This document shows, piece by piece, positions 18,030 through 28,436 of a stretch of DNA of 64,000 nt. Below the pieces are notes generated by a model that was not told the DNA's origin, did not search any database, and saw only the letters and a list, made by a program, of their open reading frames with translations. A program made the translations under genes and the position numbers. This DNA is from Chitinophagaceae bacterium (GTDB lineage: Bacteria; Bacteroidota; Bacteroidia; Chitinophagales; Chitinophagaceae), in the NCBI GenBank assembly GCA_019638475.1, contig JAHBTR010000001.1, positions 124,001-188,000 on the forward strand, written 5' to 3'. How positions within the stretch are numbered: the stretch's first letter is position 1; every line of letters begins with the position of its first letter.

Positions 18030-18434
18030 CTATAGAGTTTTTTTCTTTTTACGACTATCAATGCCTTCTAAAATTTCTTTTTCAGATTTTAATATTGGTG
18101 GCGTATTGTTTTTTTTAAGATAAACTGTAATACTGGTAAAAATGTTTTTCTTCTGTTTTAATACTGCTGTTATAACCACAGAATCTTTTTTATAATTTGT
18201 ATCAATAATCAAATTATTGCCTATCCATTTACCATAATTTGAGCTAAATTGTATGGTTGTTGAATCTAATGGAATATATTGTCCATTTGTTAGTTTGCCC
18301 TCTACATTAATATAATTATGCACTTCTTTCTTTAAACTATCGGTATATAAATTAAAAAAAATAGCTTGAATAGCTTGTGCTGAAACAGCATTATAAAAGC
18401 ATACAATAACAATAAATAAGATTACTTTTCTCAT
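18030..18434 (-). CDS. Small exported protein of unknown function
   Basis: A 134-residue protein I do not recognise. It begins with a signal peptide (MRKVILFIVIVCFYNAVSAQ) and the mature part is short, with strands such as QYIPLDSTTIQFSSNYGKW and KDSVVITAVLKQKK that suggest a small beta domain. The C-terminus is very basic (DSRKKKKTL). It starts 17 bases after the coaE stop on the same strand, so it is probably co-transcribed with coaE. The nested palindromic element lies just beyond its 3' end. Confidence 0.65.
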   Translation of the reverse strand: MRKVILFIVIVCFYNAVSAQAIQAIFFNLYTDSLKKEVHNYINVEGKLTNGQYIPLDSTTIQFSSNYGKWIGNNLIIDTNYKKDSVVITAVLKQKKNIFTSITVYLKKNNTPPILKSEKEILEGIDSRKKKKTL

Positions 18435-18451
18435 GCTTAGTTTATAATAAA

Positions 18452-19045
18452 TTACTTAGCCTTTGCTTTCTCTAAAAATATTTTATGCAAATCTATCACT
18501 TGAGGTATCAGTTCTTTTTGCCCATCATTAATAATAACAAAATCGCAAAGTTTCATTTTTATTTCTTCATCAATTTGTTTACTCATTCTGTTTAGCACTT
18601 CTTGCCTACTTGTGCCATCTCTTTTCATTACCCTTTGTATTCTAATGTGCTGAGGTGCATAAACACCAATTATAAAATCCAAATCAGCAGCACTACCAGC
18701 TTCAAACAATAAAGCTGCCTCTCTTAATATATAAGGGCTATTTTGTTTTTCTGCCCATTGCAAACCTGCTTTAATAGTAGCAGGATGCACAATAGCATTT
18801 AACTTTTCTAATGCATAAGTATCTGTAAATACTATATTGGCTAAATATTGTCTATTCAGTTTTCCATCTACAAAAACCTCACTACCAAAGGCTTTTATCA
18901 GTTTATTCTTCACATTTGCATCTTCATTCATTATATTTTTAGCAGCTTGGTCAGCATCAAATACTGGTATGCCAATACTTTTAAAAATATTGCTTACAAT
19001 ACTTTTACCACTTCCTATACCTCCTGTAATACCAATTTTTAGCAT
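18452..19045 (-). CDS. coaE: Dephospho-CoA kinase
   Basis: The last enzyme of coenzyme A synthesis: it phosphorylates the 3' hydroxyl of dephospho-CoA with ATP. The 197 residues match the family length. Motifs are the P-loop GITGGIGSGKS at residues 4-14, FDADQAAK near 33-40, IVHPATIKAGLQWAE near 85-99 and the lid VMKRDGTSRQEVLNRMSKQ near 138-156. Cytosolic. It is divergently arranged from prfC with a 73-base shared upstream region. Confidence 0.96.
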   Translation of the reverse strand: MLKIGITGGIGSGKSIVSNIFKSIGIPVFDADQAAKNIMNEDANVKNKLIKAFGSEVFVDGKLNRQYLANIVFTDTYALEKLNAIVHPATIKAGLQWAEKQNSPYILREAALLFEAGSAADLDFIIGVYAPQHIRIQRVMKRDGTSRQEVLNRMSKQIDEEIKMKLCDFVIINDGQKELIPQVIDLHKIFLEKAKAK

Positions 19046-19103
19046 AATAGATAAAAATTAAAAATAAGAAATCTACAAATTAAAAAACTAAAAGTTTACA
19101 AGT

Positions 19104-19111
19104 TACCTTTG
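19104..19111 (+). promoter_or_regulatory. prfC -7 promoter element, near-leaderless
   Basis: TACCTTTG is a perfect -7 box lying only seven bases before the prfC ATG. With the usual spacing, transcription would start at or within a base or two of the start codon. This box therefore supports both the start choice and a leaderless or very short leader mRNA. Confidence 0.65.
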
Positions 19112-19118
19112 CCGCCTT

Positions 19119-20705
19119 ATGAAATTTGAGAAAGAAATAAATCGTAGAAAAACATTTGCCATTATATCGCACCCAGATGCTGGTAAAACTACCTTAACAG
19201 AAAAATTCTTATTGTTTGGAGGAGCTATTCAAACTGCTGGAGCTGTAAAAAGCAATAAAATTAAAAAACATGCTACTAGCGATTTTATGGAAATTGAACG
19301 CCAACGTGGTATTTCTGTTGCTACATCTGTAATGACATTTGAATATAAAAACCATTTAATTAACCTATTAGATACACCAGGACACAAAGACTTTGCAGAA
19401 GATACTTATAGAACTTTGACTGCTGTAGATAGTGTAATTTTGGTAGTAGATAGTGTAAATGGTGTAGAAGAGCAAACCAGAAGACTAATGGAAGTTTGTA
19501 GAATGAGAGATACGCCAGTAATTGTTTTTATAAATAAAATGGATAGAGACGGCAAAAACAGATTTGATTTGTTAGAAGAAATAGAAAAAGAATTGAACAT
19601 TACCTTACACCCTATGACTTGGCCCATTAATAGTGGTAAAGATTTTAAAGGTGTATATGATATACATAAAAAGAACCTTAGATTATTTACAGCCAATACC
19701 AAAGCAGATGATGAAAATATGGTAGCTTTCAATAATTTGGATGATGAACAATTAGATAAATTAATTGGTACTAAAGAGGCTATTCAGCTTAAAGAAGATG
19801 TAGAATTAATTGAAGGTGTTTATGAACAACTAAATGATAATGAATATTTAAAGGGAAAAATTGCTCCTGTATTTTTTGGGAGTGCTATTAATAATTTTGG
19901 TGTACAAGAAATGCTTGATACTTTTATAACCATAGCTCCTACTCCATTATGTAGAGCTACCAATACAAGAGAAGTTTGCCCTGGTGAAGATAAATTTAGT
20001 GGCTTTATTTTTAAAATTCATGCTAATTTAGACCCTAAGCATAGAGATAGAATTGCCTTTATGAGGGTTTGTAGTGGCAAATTTGAAAGAAACAAATACT
20101 ACCACCATGTAAGAATAGATAAAGATGTACGCTTTAGCAATCCTTATTCTTTCTTAGCAAGAAGTAAAGATGTAATAGATGATGCTTTTCCTGGCGATGT
20201 AATTGGTTTATTTGATACTGGTAATTTTAAAATTGGAGATACTTTAACTGAGGGAGAAGATTTTTATTATATAGGAATACCTACTTTTTCTCCTGAAATT
20301 TTTAAAGAATTGGTTAATAAAGACCCAATGAAAACCAAACAATTAGAAAAAGGTATTCAACAATTAACAGATGAAGGCGTTGCACAATTATTTACACAGT
20401 TTGGCGGCAATAGGAAAATTATTGGTTGTGTAGGAGAACTACAATTTGAAGTTATTCAATATAGGTTATTGCATGAGTATGGTGCAGCATGTGAATTTAG
20501 ACATCTGCCTTTTTACAAAGCCTGTTGGCTAACCAGTAAAGATGATAAGAAATTAGAAGATTTTTTACGTTTTAAACAGCAAAATAGTGGAGAAGATAAA
20601 GATGGCAACCCTGTTTATTTAGCCCAAAGTGAGTGGTTTTTAAATACAGAAATAACCAATAATCCAGATATTGTATTTCATTTTGCAAATGAAATAAATA
20701 AATGA
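19119..20705 (+). CDS. prfC: Peptide chain release factor 3
   Basis: A 528-residue translational GTPase that recycles RF1 and RF2 from the ribosome after termination. GTPase motifs are in order: G1 SHPDAGKTT near residues 17-25, G2 RGISVATSV near 65-73, G3 DTPGH near 89-93 and G4 NKMD near 143-146. Domain II ([22 protein letters not shown] near 295-316) and the C-terminal domain with [18 protein letters not shown] are intact. The length equals that of E. coli RF3. RF3 is patchily distributed among bacteria, so its presence is notable but not odd. It is transcribed from its own near-leaderless promoter. Confidence 0.95.
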   Translation: MKFEKEINRRKTFAIISHPDAGKTTLTEKFLLFGGAIQTAGAVKSNKIKKHATSDFMEIERQRGISVATSVMTFEYKNHLINLLDTPGHKDFAEDTYRTLTAVDSVILVVDSVNGVEEQTRRLMEVCRMRDTPVIVFINKMDRDGKNRFDLLEEIEKELNITLHPMTWPINSGKDFKGVYDIHKKNLRLFTANTKADDENMVAFNNLDDEQLDKLIGTKEAIQLKEDVELIEGVYEQLNDNEYLKGKIAPVFFGSAINNFGVQEMLDTFITIAPTPLCRATNTREVCPGEDKFSGFIFKIHANLDPKHRDRIAFMRVCSGKFERNKYYHHVRIDKDVRFSNPYSFLARSKDVIDDAFPGDVIGLFDTGNFKIGDTLTEGEDFYYIGIPTFSPEIFKELVNKDPMKTKQLEKGIQQLTDEGVAQLFTQFGGNRKIIGCVGELQFEVIQYRLLHEYGAACEFRHLPFYKACWLTSKDDKKLEDFLRFKQQNSGEDKDGNPVYLAQSEWFLNTEITNNPDIVFHFANEINK

Positions 20706-20752
20706 TTTACAATATATTAATATAAATTATTTGCTAATTAATTTTATTTATT

Positions 20753-21700
20753 TTGAGAAAAATAGAACGCATTATTATCAGTTTTAAACCCATTGCTTTT
20801 ATTATTCAAAAAAGTAAACGTATAAAACTACCTGGATTTAATGGATTACCATTATATGATGTGATAGTTTTTTTTATTACCCAAATAAATAAAGTAGGAC
20901 TAAATGAAAGAGCAGCAGCCATATCTTTTAATTTTATTATGGCTATACCAGCAGCTTGTATTTTCATCTTTACATTAGTGCCTTATATTCCTGCTGCTAA
21001 AGGCTTTAATCATGAACTTTTAAGACTTACAGCAGATATTACTCCCAATAGAAATACATACATTTTTGTTAGAGATTTTTTAAACGACTTTTTCAATACT
21101 CCCAGAACAGGTTTATTATCTTTTGGGTTTTTATTGGTTATTTTTTATGCTTCAAATGCCATGATGGGTATTATAAGAGCTTTTGACAAATCGGTTCAAA
21201 TGCAAAAAAAATTTCCTTTTAGACAGCGTTTAAGAGCCATTCGCCTTACTACTATTTTATTACTACTTATCATAGCTTCTGTTTTAATGTTGGTAGGGCA
21301 TCATCAATTAGCTAAATTAATAAAAACATTTTTTCACATCAAAACCAAACTTATTTGGTGGAATAATGTACGATGGTTTGTTATTATAGCACTGGTTTTT
21401 TATAGTATAGCATTAATTTATAAATATGCCCCTTCATTGCATAAAAGATGGAAACTAATTTCGCCAGGTACTATTTTGGCTACTTTTCTAACATTGGCTA
21501 CTACTATTATTTTCTCTTTTTGGGTAAACAATTTTGCTGCATATAACAAAATTTATGGTTCTATAGGAACAGTGTTAATTATTATGCTACTTATTTACAT
21601 CAATTCTCTCATATTGCTAATAGGCTTTGAACTCAATGTTAGCATTATGAAACTAAAACAACATGCAGAAGAAAGAGAGGAGAAAGAACAAGGGGATTAG
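20753..21700 (+). CDS. YihY/BrkB-family inner membrane protein
   Basis: A 315-residue membrane protein of the UPF0761 (YihY/BrkB) family, once annotated as RNase BN; its function is unknown. The start is TTG at 20753, because the next in-frame ATG would remove the first 68 residues including the conserved NKVGLNERAAAISFNFIMAIPAA helix. Six hydrophobic segments are visible, and the family's YNKIYGSIGTVLIIMLLIYINS lies near 260-281. The C-terminus is charged (AEEREEKEQGD). Its TAG stop lies inside the first unit of an AT-rich repeat that fills the gap to the convergent CHAT gene. Confidence 0.85.
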   Translation: MRKIERIIISFKPIAFIIQKSKRIKLPGFNGLPLYDVIVFFITQINKVGLNERAAAISFNFIMAIPAACIFIFTLVPYIPAAKGFNHELLRLTADITPNRNTYIFVRDFLNDFFNTPRTGLLSFGFLLVIFYASNAMMGIIRAFDKSVQMQKKFPFRQRLRAIRLTTILLLLIIASVLMLVGHHQLAKLIKTFFHIKTKLIWWNNVRWFVIIALVFYSIALIYKYAPSLHKRWKLISPGTILATFLTLATTIIFSFWVNNFAAYNKIYGSIGTVLIIMLLIYINSLILLIGFELNVSIMKLKQHAEEREEKEQGD

Positions 21701-21802
21701 GTAATTAGGTGATTGGGGAATTGGGTGATTAGGAATTAAGGTAATTAAGGAATTAGTTTGCATTAGCCATTACCAATTAACCATTAACCAATTACTCACC
21801 AA
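21693..21802. repeat. Inverted arms of 7-8 base repeats between convergent genes
   Basis: The left arm (about 21693-21755) is a run of degenerate units such as AGGTAATT, AGGTGATT, GGGTGATT and AAGGAATT. The right arm (about 21766-21802) is the reverse complement type, ATTACC, ATTAACC, ATTAACC. Together they can fold back on each other. The brkB stop codon lies within the left arm and the CHAT gene stop abuts the right. Confidence 0.75.
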
Positions 21803-24800
21803 CTACTCCCCAAACAACACAAATCCTGCCCATTTTGTTGGGTCTTTGTATTTTTCTTTTAAGGCTTTTTGTGCTTTTCTGAATGCTGTATAATAACTAT
21901 CACCTTTAAAAACATTGCTGTAAAATAATTGCATCAATTCTGCTGTTTCTGCATCAGGAACTTCCCAAAGACTGATGAGTAATTTTTTTACCCCTGCCAT
22001 TTTAAAGGCACGTTGCAAACCATACACTCCTTCACTTCCATTAATATCGCCCAAAGCAGTTTGACAAGCACTTAATACTACCAATTCTGTGTTTAATAAA
22101 TTCAAATGGCTAATTTCCTGTGCAGTTACAATGCCATCTTCTTTGCCATTTAACAATGTATCTTTTCCCCAATAATTATTAGCTCCTGTTAGTACAATAC
22201 CACTACGCAACAATGGAAAATCTTTTGTATCATTATTCTCATCATCATTCACATTTGTCATCAATTTTTCTTTCTTTGGTGGAAAATAAAAACCATGTGT
22301 GGCAATATGTAAAATTCTTGGTGCATGGCTACCACTTAATTGTTTAAAATTATCTTCAGTAGCAGTAATGCCTACAAAATTTTGCACTTTCCATGCTGTG
22401 CTTTTTATTTGATTATTTACTGTTTCTATTTCTGTTTTTGTTCCTTCTAAATAATTGAAACGAATGTTGCTATTATCGTTTGCTACATTACGATACATAG
22501 GTTGTACAGCAGCAGTATTAGTGCTTGTTGTAGTATTTACCACAGCATCATAATTTGCACCACCCATTAACACAATAGATTTTTTAGCAGTAGCAGAACC
22601 TTTTAAAGGATGTATTAATTCGCTTATGCTTAACAATTGGTGCAACTCATACATATCTATCAACTGCTTTTGTGTGTTGCTGTCTGTAATAGCAGCAAAA
22701 CTTACTTTGTGCAATAAACCAGCAGGCAAATTATAAATAGTAGTTGTGCTTTTTAAATAAGGCAACAAAGGTTTCCAAATTAAATTATACAAAGCAACAT
22801 CTGTTTTTACTGCATTTTTATTTTCCTGTTTTTTAAAAGTACTTCTTCCTGTAGCACCATGATAATTTTTCAGTAATTGTTGTAACTGTTTTTCTGTAAA
22901 TACTGTTACAAAAGTTGGTGTAGTATCTTTTTTTGTAATGATGAATGCAGCGTACAAAACAGTATCTGTCCATTGTTTGGGAGAATAGTATTTAAAAGAA
23001 ATCCATTGTACTACTGCTTCATTTGTTGTTAGTTTTGCTGTAACATCTTTGGCTGTAAAACCTGTACTTTTTATGACAGCTTGTAGCTCTGGTAATGCAG
23101 CAATTAATTGTTTTTCTAAAGTTTGGGTTTGCTTGAATAAACTGTCTTCATTTAAGCCATATTGTTCTTGCACATTTTTGCTTAGTTGTATAGCTCTTCC
23201 ATACAAACTATTGGTATTTTCCCATTGAGCCAATAATGTTTGTACAGTAGGATTGGCAGAGTTTGCAGCATAACTGTTTAATAATTGTTTGCCTTGCAAT
23301 AACCAACCTTGCTTTGCAGTTGTAGTTTGATAAAAATTATTGGTTTTTTCGTAACCGAAATGATGCAGCATAGATAAATAAATCTTGAACATATATTCGT
23401 TATTGCTTAAATAAGTTTCCTTTTCTGCTTCACTAAAATTTTGCAATAAAGTTTGGCTACTTGTATTTTCTGTTTGAATGGTAGTGTGTATAACTTCTTT
23501 CCATTTGGGTAATTGATTGGCTTGATAATATAAAATAGAAAGATTATTTAACGCATTGGTATAATCTATACTTTCTGCTCCATATAATTTTTTACGAATA
23601 GCCAACGATTCTTTATACAAAGGTTCGGCACTTACATAATTGCCCATGTTGGCATATAAGGCAGCCAAATTATTTAAAGCAATAGCATAAGCTCTGCTTT
23701 CTGTGCCATATATTTTTTTACGAGTTGCCATTGATTGTTTATACAAAGGTTCGGCAGCTGCATAATTTTTTGTACGTTCATACAATGCAGCCAAATTGTT
23801 GAGGCTTACTGCATAAGCAGGACTTTCTTCGCCAAAAACTTTTTTACGAATAGCCAATGCTTCTTTATACAAATCTGTTGCATAAGCATCATCACCCATA
23901 TCTTCATACAAACCTGCTAAATCATTCAGGCTTTCTGCATAATCTGGGTGTTCTTCTCCTAAAACTTTTTTACGAATAGTTACTGCTTCATTCAAATATT
24001 TTTCAGCATCAGTATAATTGCTCATGCTTCTATACAAATTGCCTAAACTCATTAAACTAATGGTATAAGAAACGGCATCAGTATTTATTTTCTTTTTACG
24101 AATGTTATAAGATTCTATATACAAAGTTTCTGCACCTGCATAATTGCCCATTAAAAAATATAGTGTACCCAAATTGTTTAAACTTGCAGCATAATGATTG
24201 TGTTCTGCTCCTTTTGTTTTTTTGGCAATTTGTATTGCCTCTTTAAACAAAGGCTCAGCATTTGTGTAATTACCTATATCTCTATACAGCAAAGCCAAAT
24301 TATTGATAAAAGCACCATATTCGGAATGTTCTTTTCCTTCTGGTGTTTTTGTTTGAATAATATTAATTGCTTCATAATATAAAGGTTCAGCATCAGGATA
24401 ACGCCCTATCATTCTATACATTTCTGCCAAATTATTTAAGTTGATGGCATAGTTTAAACCAACGCCCTGCGTTTGTTTTACAACAGCCAATATTTCTTTA
24501 TAGGTTTGTTCGGCAATATTGTATTTGCCCATTTCATAATAAATACCTGCCAGCTTGTTTAAAACATAGCTATAATTAGCAGTTGCTGTTCCTTCTTTTT
24601 TCTGAAAAGCCAATGCTATTTTATACAACATTTCAGCAGCAATATATTTACTTTTATTACTGTACCATTCGGCTGTTTTTGTTATATTAATATATTCATT
24701 ACTTAACTTAATAATAGTTCTATCGGTTGAACTTGGTGCTTTATCAATAATAGAAATTATTTCATCAAACAAAGGCTTAGCATTAGCATACTCACCAAAG

Positions 24801-25432
24801 TCTAAATAAAATATAGTAAACTCATATAGCCTTAAAAGATAAATGGGGTCTGATGTAAGATTCATTCTTCTTACAATAGCCAATTCTTCTTTGTAAAAAG
24901 TTTCAGCATTTTCATAGTCGTTTGCTCTGTCATACAAAAATGCTAAACGATGAATAGCTCCAATGTAATCAACATTACCTGTTCCTTTTGCTTTTTTGTA
25001 AATTTCTACCAATTCTTTAGCCAAAGAAATAGCTTCATTATATTTCTTTAAATTGTAACATACATCTATTAATTTTTCCAAATATTGTATGTAGGTTGAA
25101 TATTGAGTTCCTTTAGTATTTTTAACAATCTGCAAAGCCTCTTTTAATAAAGGCTCTGCTGCTGTATAATTTTTTTTGTAATCATATATAAATGCCAATA
25201 CAAATAAACCATCTGCATAGGATAAATTATTTTTACCATAAGTTTTTTCTATACAGGTTATATTTTTTTGGGCATACAATATTGCTGAATCTGTTTTAAG
25301 TTTTTTAAAATAATACAATACTCGTTCTTCCATTTGCTTACATAATAAAGAGTCTTGTTTATTCTGTGCAAAATTTTTCTGCATTAATGCTGTGCAAAGC
25401 AATACAAGAAAAAGGCGGAGTATCATATTCAT
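21803..25432 (-). CDS. Secreted TPR-repeat CHAT-domain protease
   Basis: A 1209-residue exported protein. A signal peptide (about residues 1-22, ending KNFAQ) is followed by some 14 tetratricopeptide repeats of the kinesin-light-chain-like type (NNLAALY..MGNY.SAEPLYKESLAIRKK) to about residue 640, a helical linker, and a C-terminal CHAT domain. CHAT is a caspase-fold peptidase; the His-Cys dyad is visible as HIATHGFYFP near 1045 and VVLSACQTALGD near 1123. Such TPR-CHAT proteins are common in Bacteroidota, usually without known substrate. The signal peptide places this one outside the cytosol. A palindrome 50 bases upstream of the start resembles one before the metalloprotease gene at 39.2 kb. 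Confidence 0.9.
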   Translation of the reverse strand: MNMILRLFLVLLCTALMQKNFAQNKQDSLLCKQMEERVLYYFKKLKTDSAILYAQKNITCIEKTYGKNNLSYADGLFVLAFIYDYKKNYTAAEPLLKEALQIVKNTKGTQYSTYIQYLEKLIDVCYNLKKYNEAISLAKELVEIYKKAKGTGNVDYIGAIHRLAFLYDRANDYENAETFYKEELAIVRRMNLTSDPIYLLRLYEFTIFYLDFGEYANAKPLFDEIISIIDKAPSSTDRTIIKLSNEYINITKTAEWYSNKSKYIAAEMLYKIALAFQKKEGTATANYSYVLNKLAGIYYEMGKYNIAEQTYKEILAVVKQTQGVGLNYAINLNNLAEMYRMIGRYPDAEPLYYEAINIIQTKTPEGKEHSEYGAFINNLALLYRDIGNYTNAEPLFKEAIQIAKKTKGAEHNHYAASLNNLGTLYFLMGNYAGAETLYIESYNIRKKKINTDAVSYTISLMSLGNLYRSMSNYTDAEKYLNEAVTIRKKVLGEEHPDYAESLNDLAGLYEDMGDDAYATDLYKEALAIRKKVFGEESPAYAVSLNNLAALYERTKNYAAAEPLYKQSMATRKKIYGTESRAYAIALNNLAALYANMGNYVSAEPLYKESLAIRKKLYGAESIDYTNALNNLSILYYQANQLPKWKEVIHTTIQTENTSSQTLLQNFSEAEKETYLSNNEYMFKIYLSMLHHFGYEKTNNFYQTTTAKQGWLLQGKQLLNSYAANSANPTVQTLLAQWENTNSLYGRAIQLSKNVQEQYGLNEDSLFKQTQTLEKQLIAALPELQAVIKSTGFTAKDVTAKLTTNEAVVQWISFKYYSPKQWTDTVLYAAFIITKKDTTPTFVTVFTEKQLQQLLKNYHGATGRSTFKKQENKNAVKTDVALYNLIWKPLLPYLKSTTTIYNLPAGLLHKVSFAAITDSNTQKQLIDMYELHQLLSISELIHPLKGSATAKKSIVLMGGANYDAVVNTTTSTNTAAVQPMYRNVANDNSNIRFNYLEGTKTEIETVNNQIKSTAWKVQNFVGITATEDNFKQLSGSHAPRILHIATHGFYFPPKKEKLMTNVNDDENNDTKDFPLLRSGIVLTGANNYWGKDTLLNGKEDGIVTAQEISHLNLLNTELVVLSACQTALGDINGSEGVYGLQRAFKMAGVKKLLISLWEVPDAETAELMQLFYSNVFKGDSYYTAFRKAQKALKEKYKDPTKWAGFVLFGE

Positions 25433-25482
25433 AAACTACTCATTTTATTAATGTGGCAAAATATGACTTTTATTTTTTAAAG

Positions 25483-25506
25483 AAAATACCTTTTAGTGGG
25501 TATTTT
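25483..25506 (-). promoter_or_regulatory. Palindrome upstream of the CHAT gene
   Basis: AAAATACC (25483-25490) and GGTATTTT (25499-25506) form an 8-bp inverted repeat with an 8-base centre, 50 bases before the CHAT start codon. A closely similar AATACCC/GGGTAT palindrome lies at the same distance before the secreted metalloprotease gene. It is a candidate operator. Confidence 0.5.
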
Positions 25507-25511
25507 GGAAA

Positions 25512-25553
25512 TGTTGAATGATGTATGTTGTATATTGTTTGTTGTTTGTATAA
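25512..25553. repeat. Heptamer repeat upstream of the CHAT gene
   Basis: Six consecutive seven-base units of consensus TGTTGTA: TGTTGAA, TGATGTA, TGTTGTA, TATTGTT, TGTTGTT, TGTATAA. It fills the space between the palindrome and the 3' end of the metal-receptor gene. Confidence 0.75.
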
Positions 25554-25570
25554 GATGAAAATAAAAAAAA

Positions 25571-26347
25571 TTACCCCTCAACATTTAATAACTCCTCTGC
25601 AAGTTTTTTAAAATATACTGCACTTTTTAATAATCTACTACCATACCAAGTAAACATTTCTCCATTTACCAATATTGGTTTTGACAAAATTTTAGGTTTT
25701 ATTTCTTCTATATGTTTTTCTTTAAAAGGATAAGGTTCTGAAGATAGAAAAATATAATCTGGCTGTAAACTATTTATTTCTTCTAAAGTAGTTTCTGGAT
25801 AGCGTTTTTTGTTGTCAAAAATATTTTTATATCCTGCATGATGTAGCATATTGCTAATAAATGTATCTCCTCCTACACTCATATATGGGTTTCTCCAAAT
25901 TAAATAACAAACTTTTTTAGGTTGTTCATTTTGTGAGAGATGAATATTTGTAAAACTATTTTTTATGGCATTGATTAATGTAATAGCTTTTTGCTCTGTA
26001 TGTGTTAATGCTCCAATAGTTTGTATCATGTTATAGGCTTCTGCCAAAGTGCTTACATCTGTTACATGTACAGGAAAATGTGGTTGCAATGTTTCTATTT
26101 GCTCTTTTACATTTTCTTCTTTATTGGCAATAATTAAATCTGGCTTTAGCTCAATTATCTTTTTTATATCAATACTTTTTACACCTCCTACCCTTGTTTT
26201 ATTTCTATACCAAATGTTTGGATGAATACAAAATTTTGTAATGCCAATTACTTCTTCTTCTAATCCTAAATCATATAACAATTCAGTTTGAGAAGGTACT
26301 AACGAAATAATTCTTTTGGGAGCAATATGTTTTTTAGTGTTTAACAT
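25571..26347 (-). CDS. BtuF/FepB-like helical-backbone metal receptor protein
   Basis: A 258-residue protein with the fold of cobalamin and iron-siderophore binding proteins: [20 protein letters not shown] near residues 11-30, [16 protein letters not shown] near 67-82, and the long backbone helix region, ending [15 protein letters not shown] near 203-217. No signal peptide is visible, so it may be cytosolic or the N-terminus may be unusual. That separates it from true ABC-transporter receptors, and no permease is nearby. Its ATG overlaps the last seven bases of sdaA (ATGTTAA), so the two are translationally coupled. Confidence 0.8.
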   Translation of the reverse strand: MLNTKKHIAPKRIISLVPSQTELLYDLGLEEEVIGITKFCIHPNIWYRNKTRVGGVKSIDIKKIIELKPDLIIANKEENVKEQIETLQPHFPVHVTDVSTLAEAYNMIQTIGALTHTEQKAITLINAIKNSFTNIHLSQNEQPKKVCYLIWRNPYMSVGGDTFISNMLHHAGYKNIFDNKKRYPETTLEEINSLQPDYIFLSSEPYPFKEKHIEEIKPKILSKPILVNGEMFTWYGSRLLKSAVYFKKLAEELLNVEG

Positions 26348-27771
26348 TCACTTAAACCTAAAGGCACATTTACAGCAAGACCACCATCGGCAGTTTCTTT
26401 GTATTTTGTATTCATGTCTAAAGCAGTTTCCCACATTGTTTTTACTACTTTATCTAAACTTACTTTAGCAAAATCTGGTGTGCTTTGCAATGCTAATTGA
26501 GAAGCAGTAATAGCTTTTATAGCACCCATAGTATTTCTTTCTATACAAGGTATTTGCACTAAACCTCCAATTGGGTCGCAGGTTAAACCTAAATGATGTT
26601 CCATAGCAATTTCAGCAGCCATTAATGCTTGTTTTTGAGAACCTCCTAACACTTCTGTTAATGCACCTGCAGCCATAGCAGATGAAACACCAATTTCTGC
26701 TTGACAGCCTCCCATAGCAGCAGAAATAGTAGCTCCTTTTTTAAAGATACTGCCTATTTCAGATGCTGTTAAAAGAAATTGAATAATTTGTTCATCAGTA
26801 TTGCCATTACAAAATGTAATGAAATATTGTAACACGGCAGGAATAACACCTGCAGCCCCATTGGTTGGCGCTGTAACTACTCTTCCAAATGCTGCATTTT
26901 CTTCATTTACTGCCAATGCAAAACAACTTACCCAGTCAAGAATATATTGAAAACCTGAGCCACCTTGTTTTATAACAGTTTGCCACTCTTCATAATTAGT
27001 ATAAGTATTATTGTTGGTTAATTTTTTGTTCAAATTAAAAGCCCTTCTTTTTACTTGTAATCCACCAGGTAATTCTCCACTTGCATGACAACCTCTATAC
27101 ATGCAATCTCTCATAGTGTGCCATATTTTTAAAAGCCCATTATTTATATCTGCTTCTGTATGCCATGTAAGTTCATTTTCAAAAACTACATCATAAATGT
27201 GCATACCTGTTTTCATGCACCAATGTAACAAATCGTTTGAAGTATTGATAGGAAAAGGAAGATTGACCATTGTATTTTTATTGGCTTCTGTTTCTCCTTC
27301 TTTTATAACAAACCCACCACCAATAGAAAAATAAGTTTCTGTAAATTGTTGTCCATCTTTGGTAGTAATAACAAACGACATTCCATTTGGATGAAAAGGC
27401 AATGTTTCTTTATATAAAAATTGAATATTGATTGATGGATTAAATTCAATGGCTATTTCATTGCCTAATAATAAAGTATTGGTATCTTTTATATGTTGAA
27501 TAGAGGGATTAATGGAATTTACATCTATAGTTTCAGGATGTTTGCCACATAAGCCAAGCATTACAGCAATATCAGTTCCATGCCCTTTACCTGTTTTAGC
27601 AAGAGAGCCATATAATAAAACTGTAACAGTTGTTACCTGCTCTACATGTATTGTTTGTTGCATAGTATTGATACATTGTAAAGCTGCTTTCCATGGTCCT
27701 AGAGTGTGGCTACTGGAAGGTCCTACACCTATTTTAAACATATCAAAAACTGAAATGGCTTCGTGTGGCAT
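26341..27771 (-). CDS. sdaA: L-serine ammonia-lyase (iron-sulfur)
   Basis: Deaminates L-serine to pyruvate and ammonia using a [4Fe-4S] cluster. The 476-residue chain is the fused single-chain form. The beta part opens with [21 protein letters not shown] near residue 5-25, the family hallmark. The alpha part carries the cluster region: [14 protein letters not shown] near 296-309, [11 protein letters not shown] near 346-356 and [16 protein letters not shown] near 390-405, with the conserved cysteines present. Cytosolic. It is divergent from aroK and overlaps the downstream metal-receptor gene. Confidence 0.96.
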   Translation of the reverse strand: MPHEAISVFDMFKIGVGPSSSHTLGPWKAALQCINTMQQTIHVEQVTTVTVLLYGSLAKTGKGHGTDIAVMLGLCGKHPETIDVNSINPSIQHIKDTNTLLLGNEIAIEFNPSINIQFLYKETLPFHPNGMSFVITTKDGQQFTETYFSIGGGFVIKEGETEANKNTMVNLPFPINTSNDLLHWCMKTGMHIYDVVFENELTWHTEADINNGLLKIWHTMRDCMYRGCHASGELPGGLQVKRRAFNLNKKLTNNNTYTNYEEWQTVIKQGGSGFQYILDWVSCFALAVNEENAAFGRVVTAPTNGAAGVIPAVLQYFITFCNGNTDEQIIQFLLTASEIGSIFKKGATISAAMGGCQAEIGVSSAMAAGALTEVLGGSQKQALMAAEIAMEHHLGLTCDPIGGLVQIPCIERNTMGAIKAITASQLALQSTPDFAKVSLDKVVKTMWETALDMNTKYKETADGGLAVNVPLGLSEC

Positions 27772-27913
27772 AATATTTTAAAATTAATCTAAAGAAAATT
27801 GACAAATCAAAATTATACAATAAAAAACTTACAACAGAAATATATTCGTAGATGTTTTAAAGGCTTAGTGTTAAATGATGGTAGATATTTACATTTGCTG
27901 TTCATTAATCATT

Positions 27914-28426
27914 ATGAAAATTTTTCTGATAGGAATGATGGGTAGTGGCAAAAGTTTTTTGTGCCAACAACTTGCTGAGAGATTGCAAATTAATGCCTAT
28001 GATTTAGATGACTTAATTGAAGCTAAAGAACAAAAAACGATTGAGGAAATTTTTAACACAAAAGGAGAAGATTATTTTAGAACAAAAGAAACTGAGATAC
28101 TAAAGAGTTTTGCCCACAAAGAAAATTTTGTTGTAGCAACTGGTGGTGGTACAGCTTGTTTTAATAATAATATAGAATGGATGAATAAACAAGGAATAAC
28201 TATTTGGTTAAATATATCTTTAGACGTTATTGCTAAAAGATTATTGAAAGGAAAAGAAAAAGAACAACGACCATTGATAAAAGATATTAGTAACGATGCT
28301 TTACAAATATTTTTACAATTAATGTTTGAACAAAGAAAAAAGCATTATGAACAAGCAAGAATTACTTTAAAAAATAATTATCATATAGATACTTTACTTT
28401 CGCTTATACAAACAAATTATCCATAA
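27914..28426 (+). CDS. aroK: Shikimate kinase
   Basis: Phosphorylates shikimate to shikimate-3-phosphate in aromatic amino acid synthesis. The ATG at 27914 gives 170 residues starting MKIFLIGMMGSGKSF, with the P-loop GMMGSGKS at 7-14; a longer start would add 13 residues not found in the family. Other motifs are DLDDLIE near 32-38, GEDYFRTKETEIL (shikimate-binding Arg) near 53-65, VVATGGGTACF near 75-85 and RPLI in the lid near 120. It is followed 10 bases later by the DUF423 gene, likely one operon. Confidence 0.95.
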   Translation: MKIFLIGMMGSGKSFLCQQLAERLQINAYDLDDLIEAKEQKTIEEIFNTKGEDYFRTKETEILKSFAHKENFVVATGGGTACFNNNIEWMNKQGITIWLNISLDVIAKRLLKGKEKEQRPLIKDISNDALQIFLQLMFEQRKKHYEQARITLKNNYHIDTLLSLIQTNYP

Positions 28427-28436
28427 CTTTTTTTAT

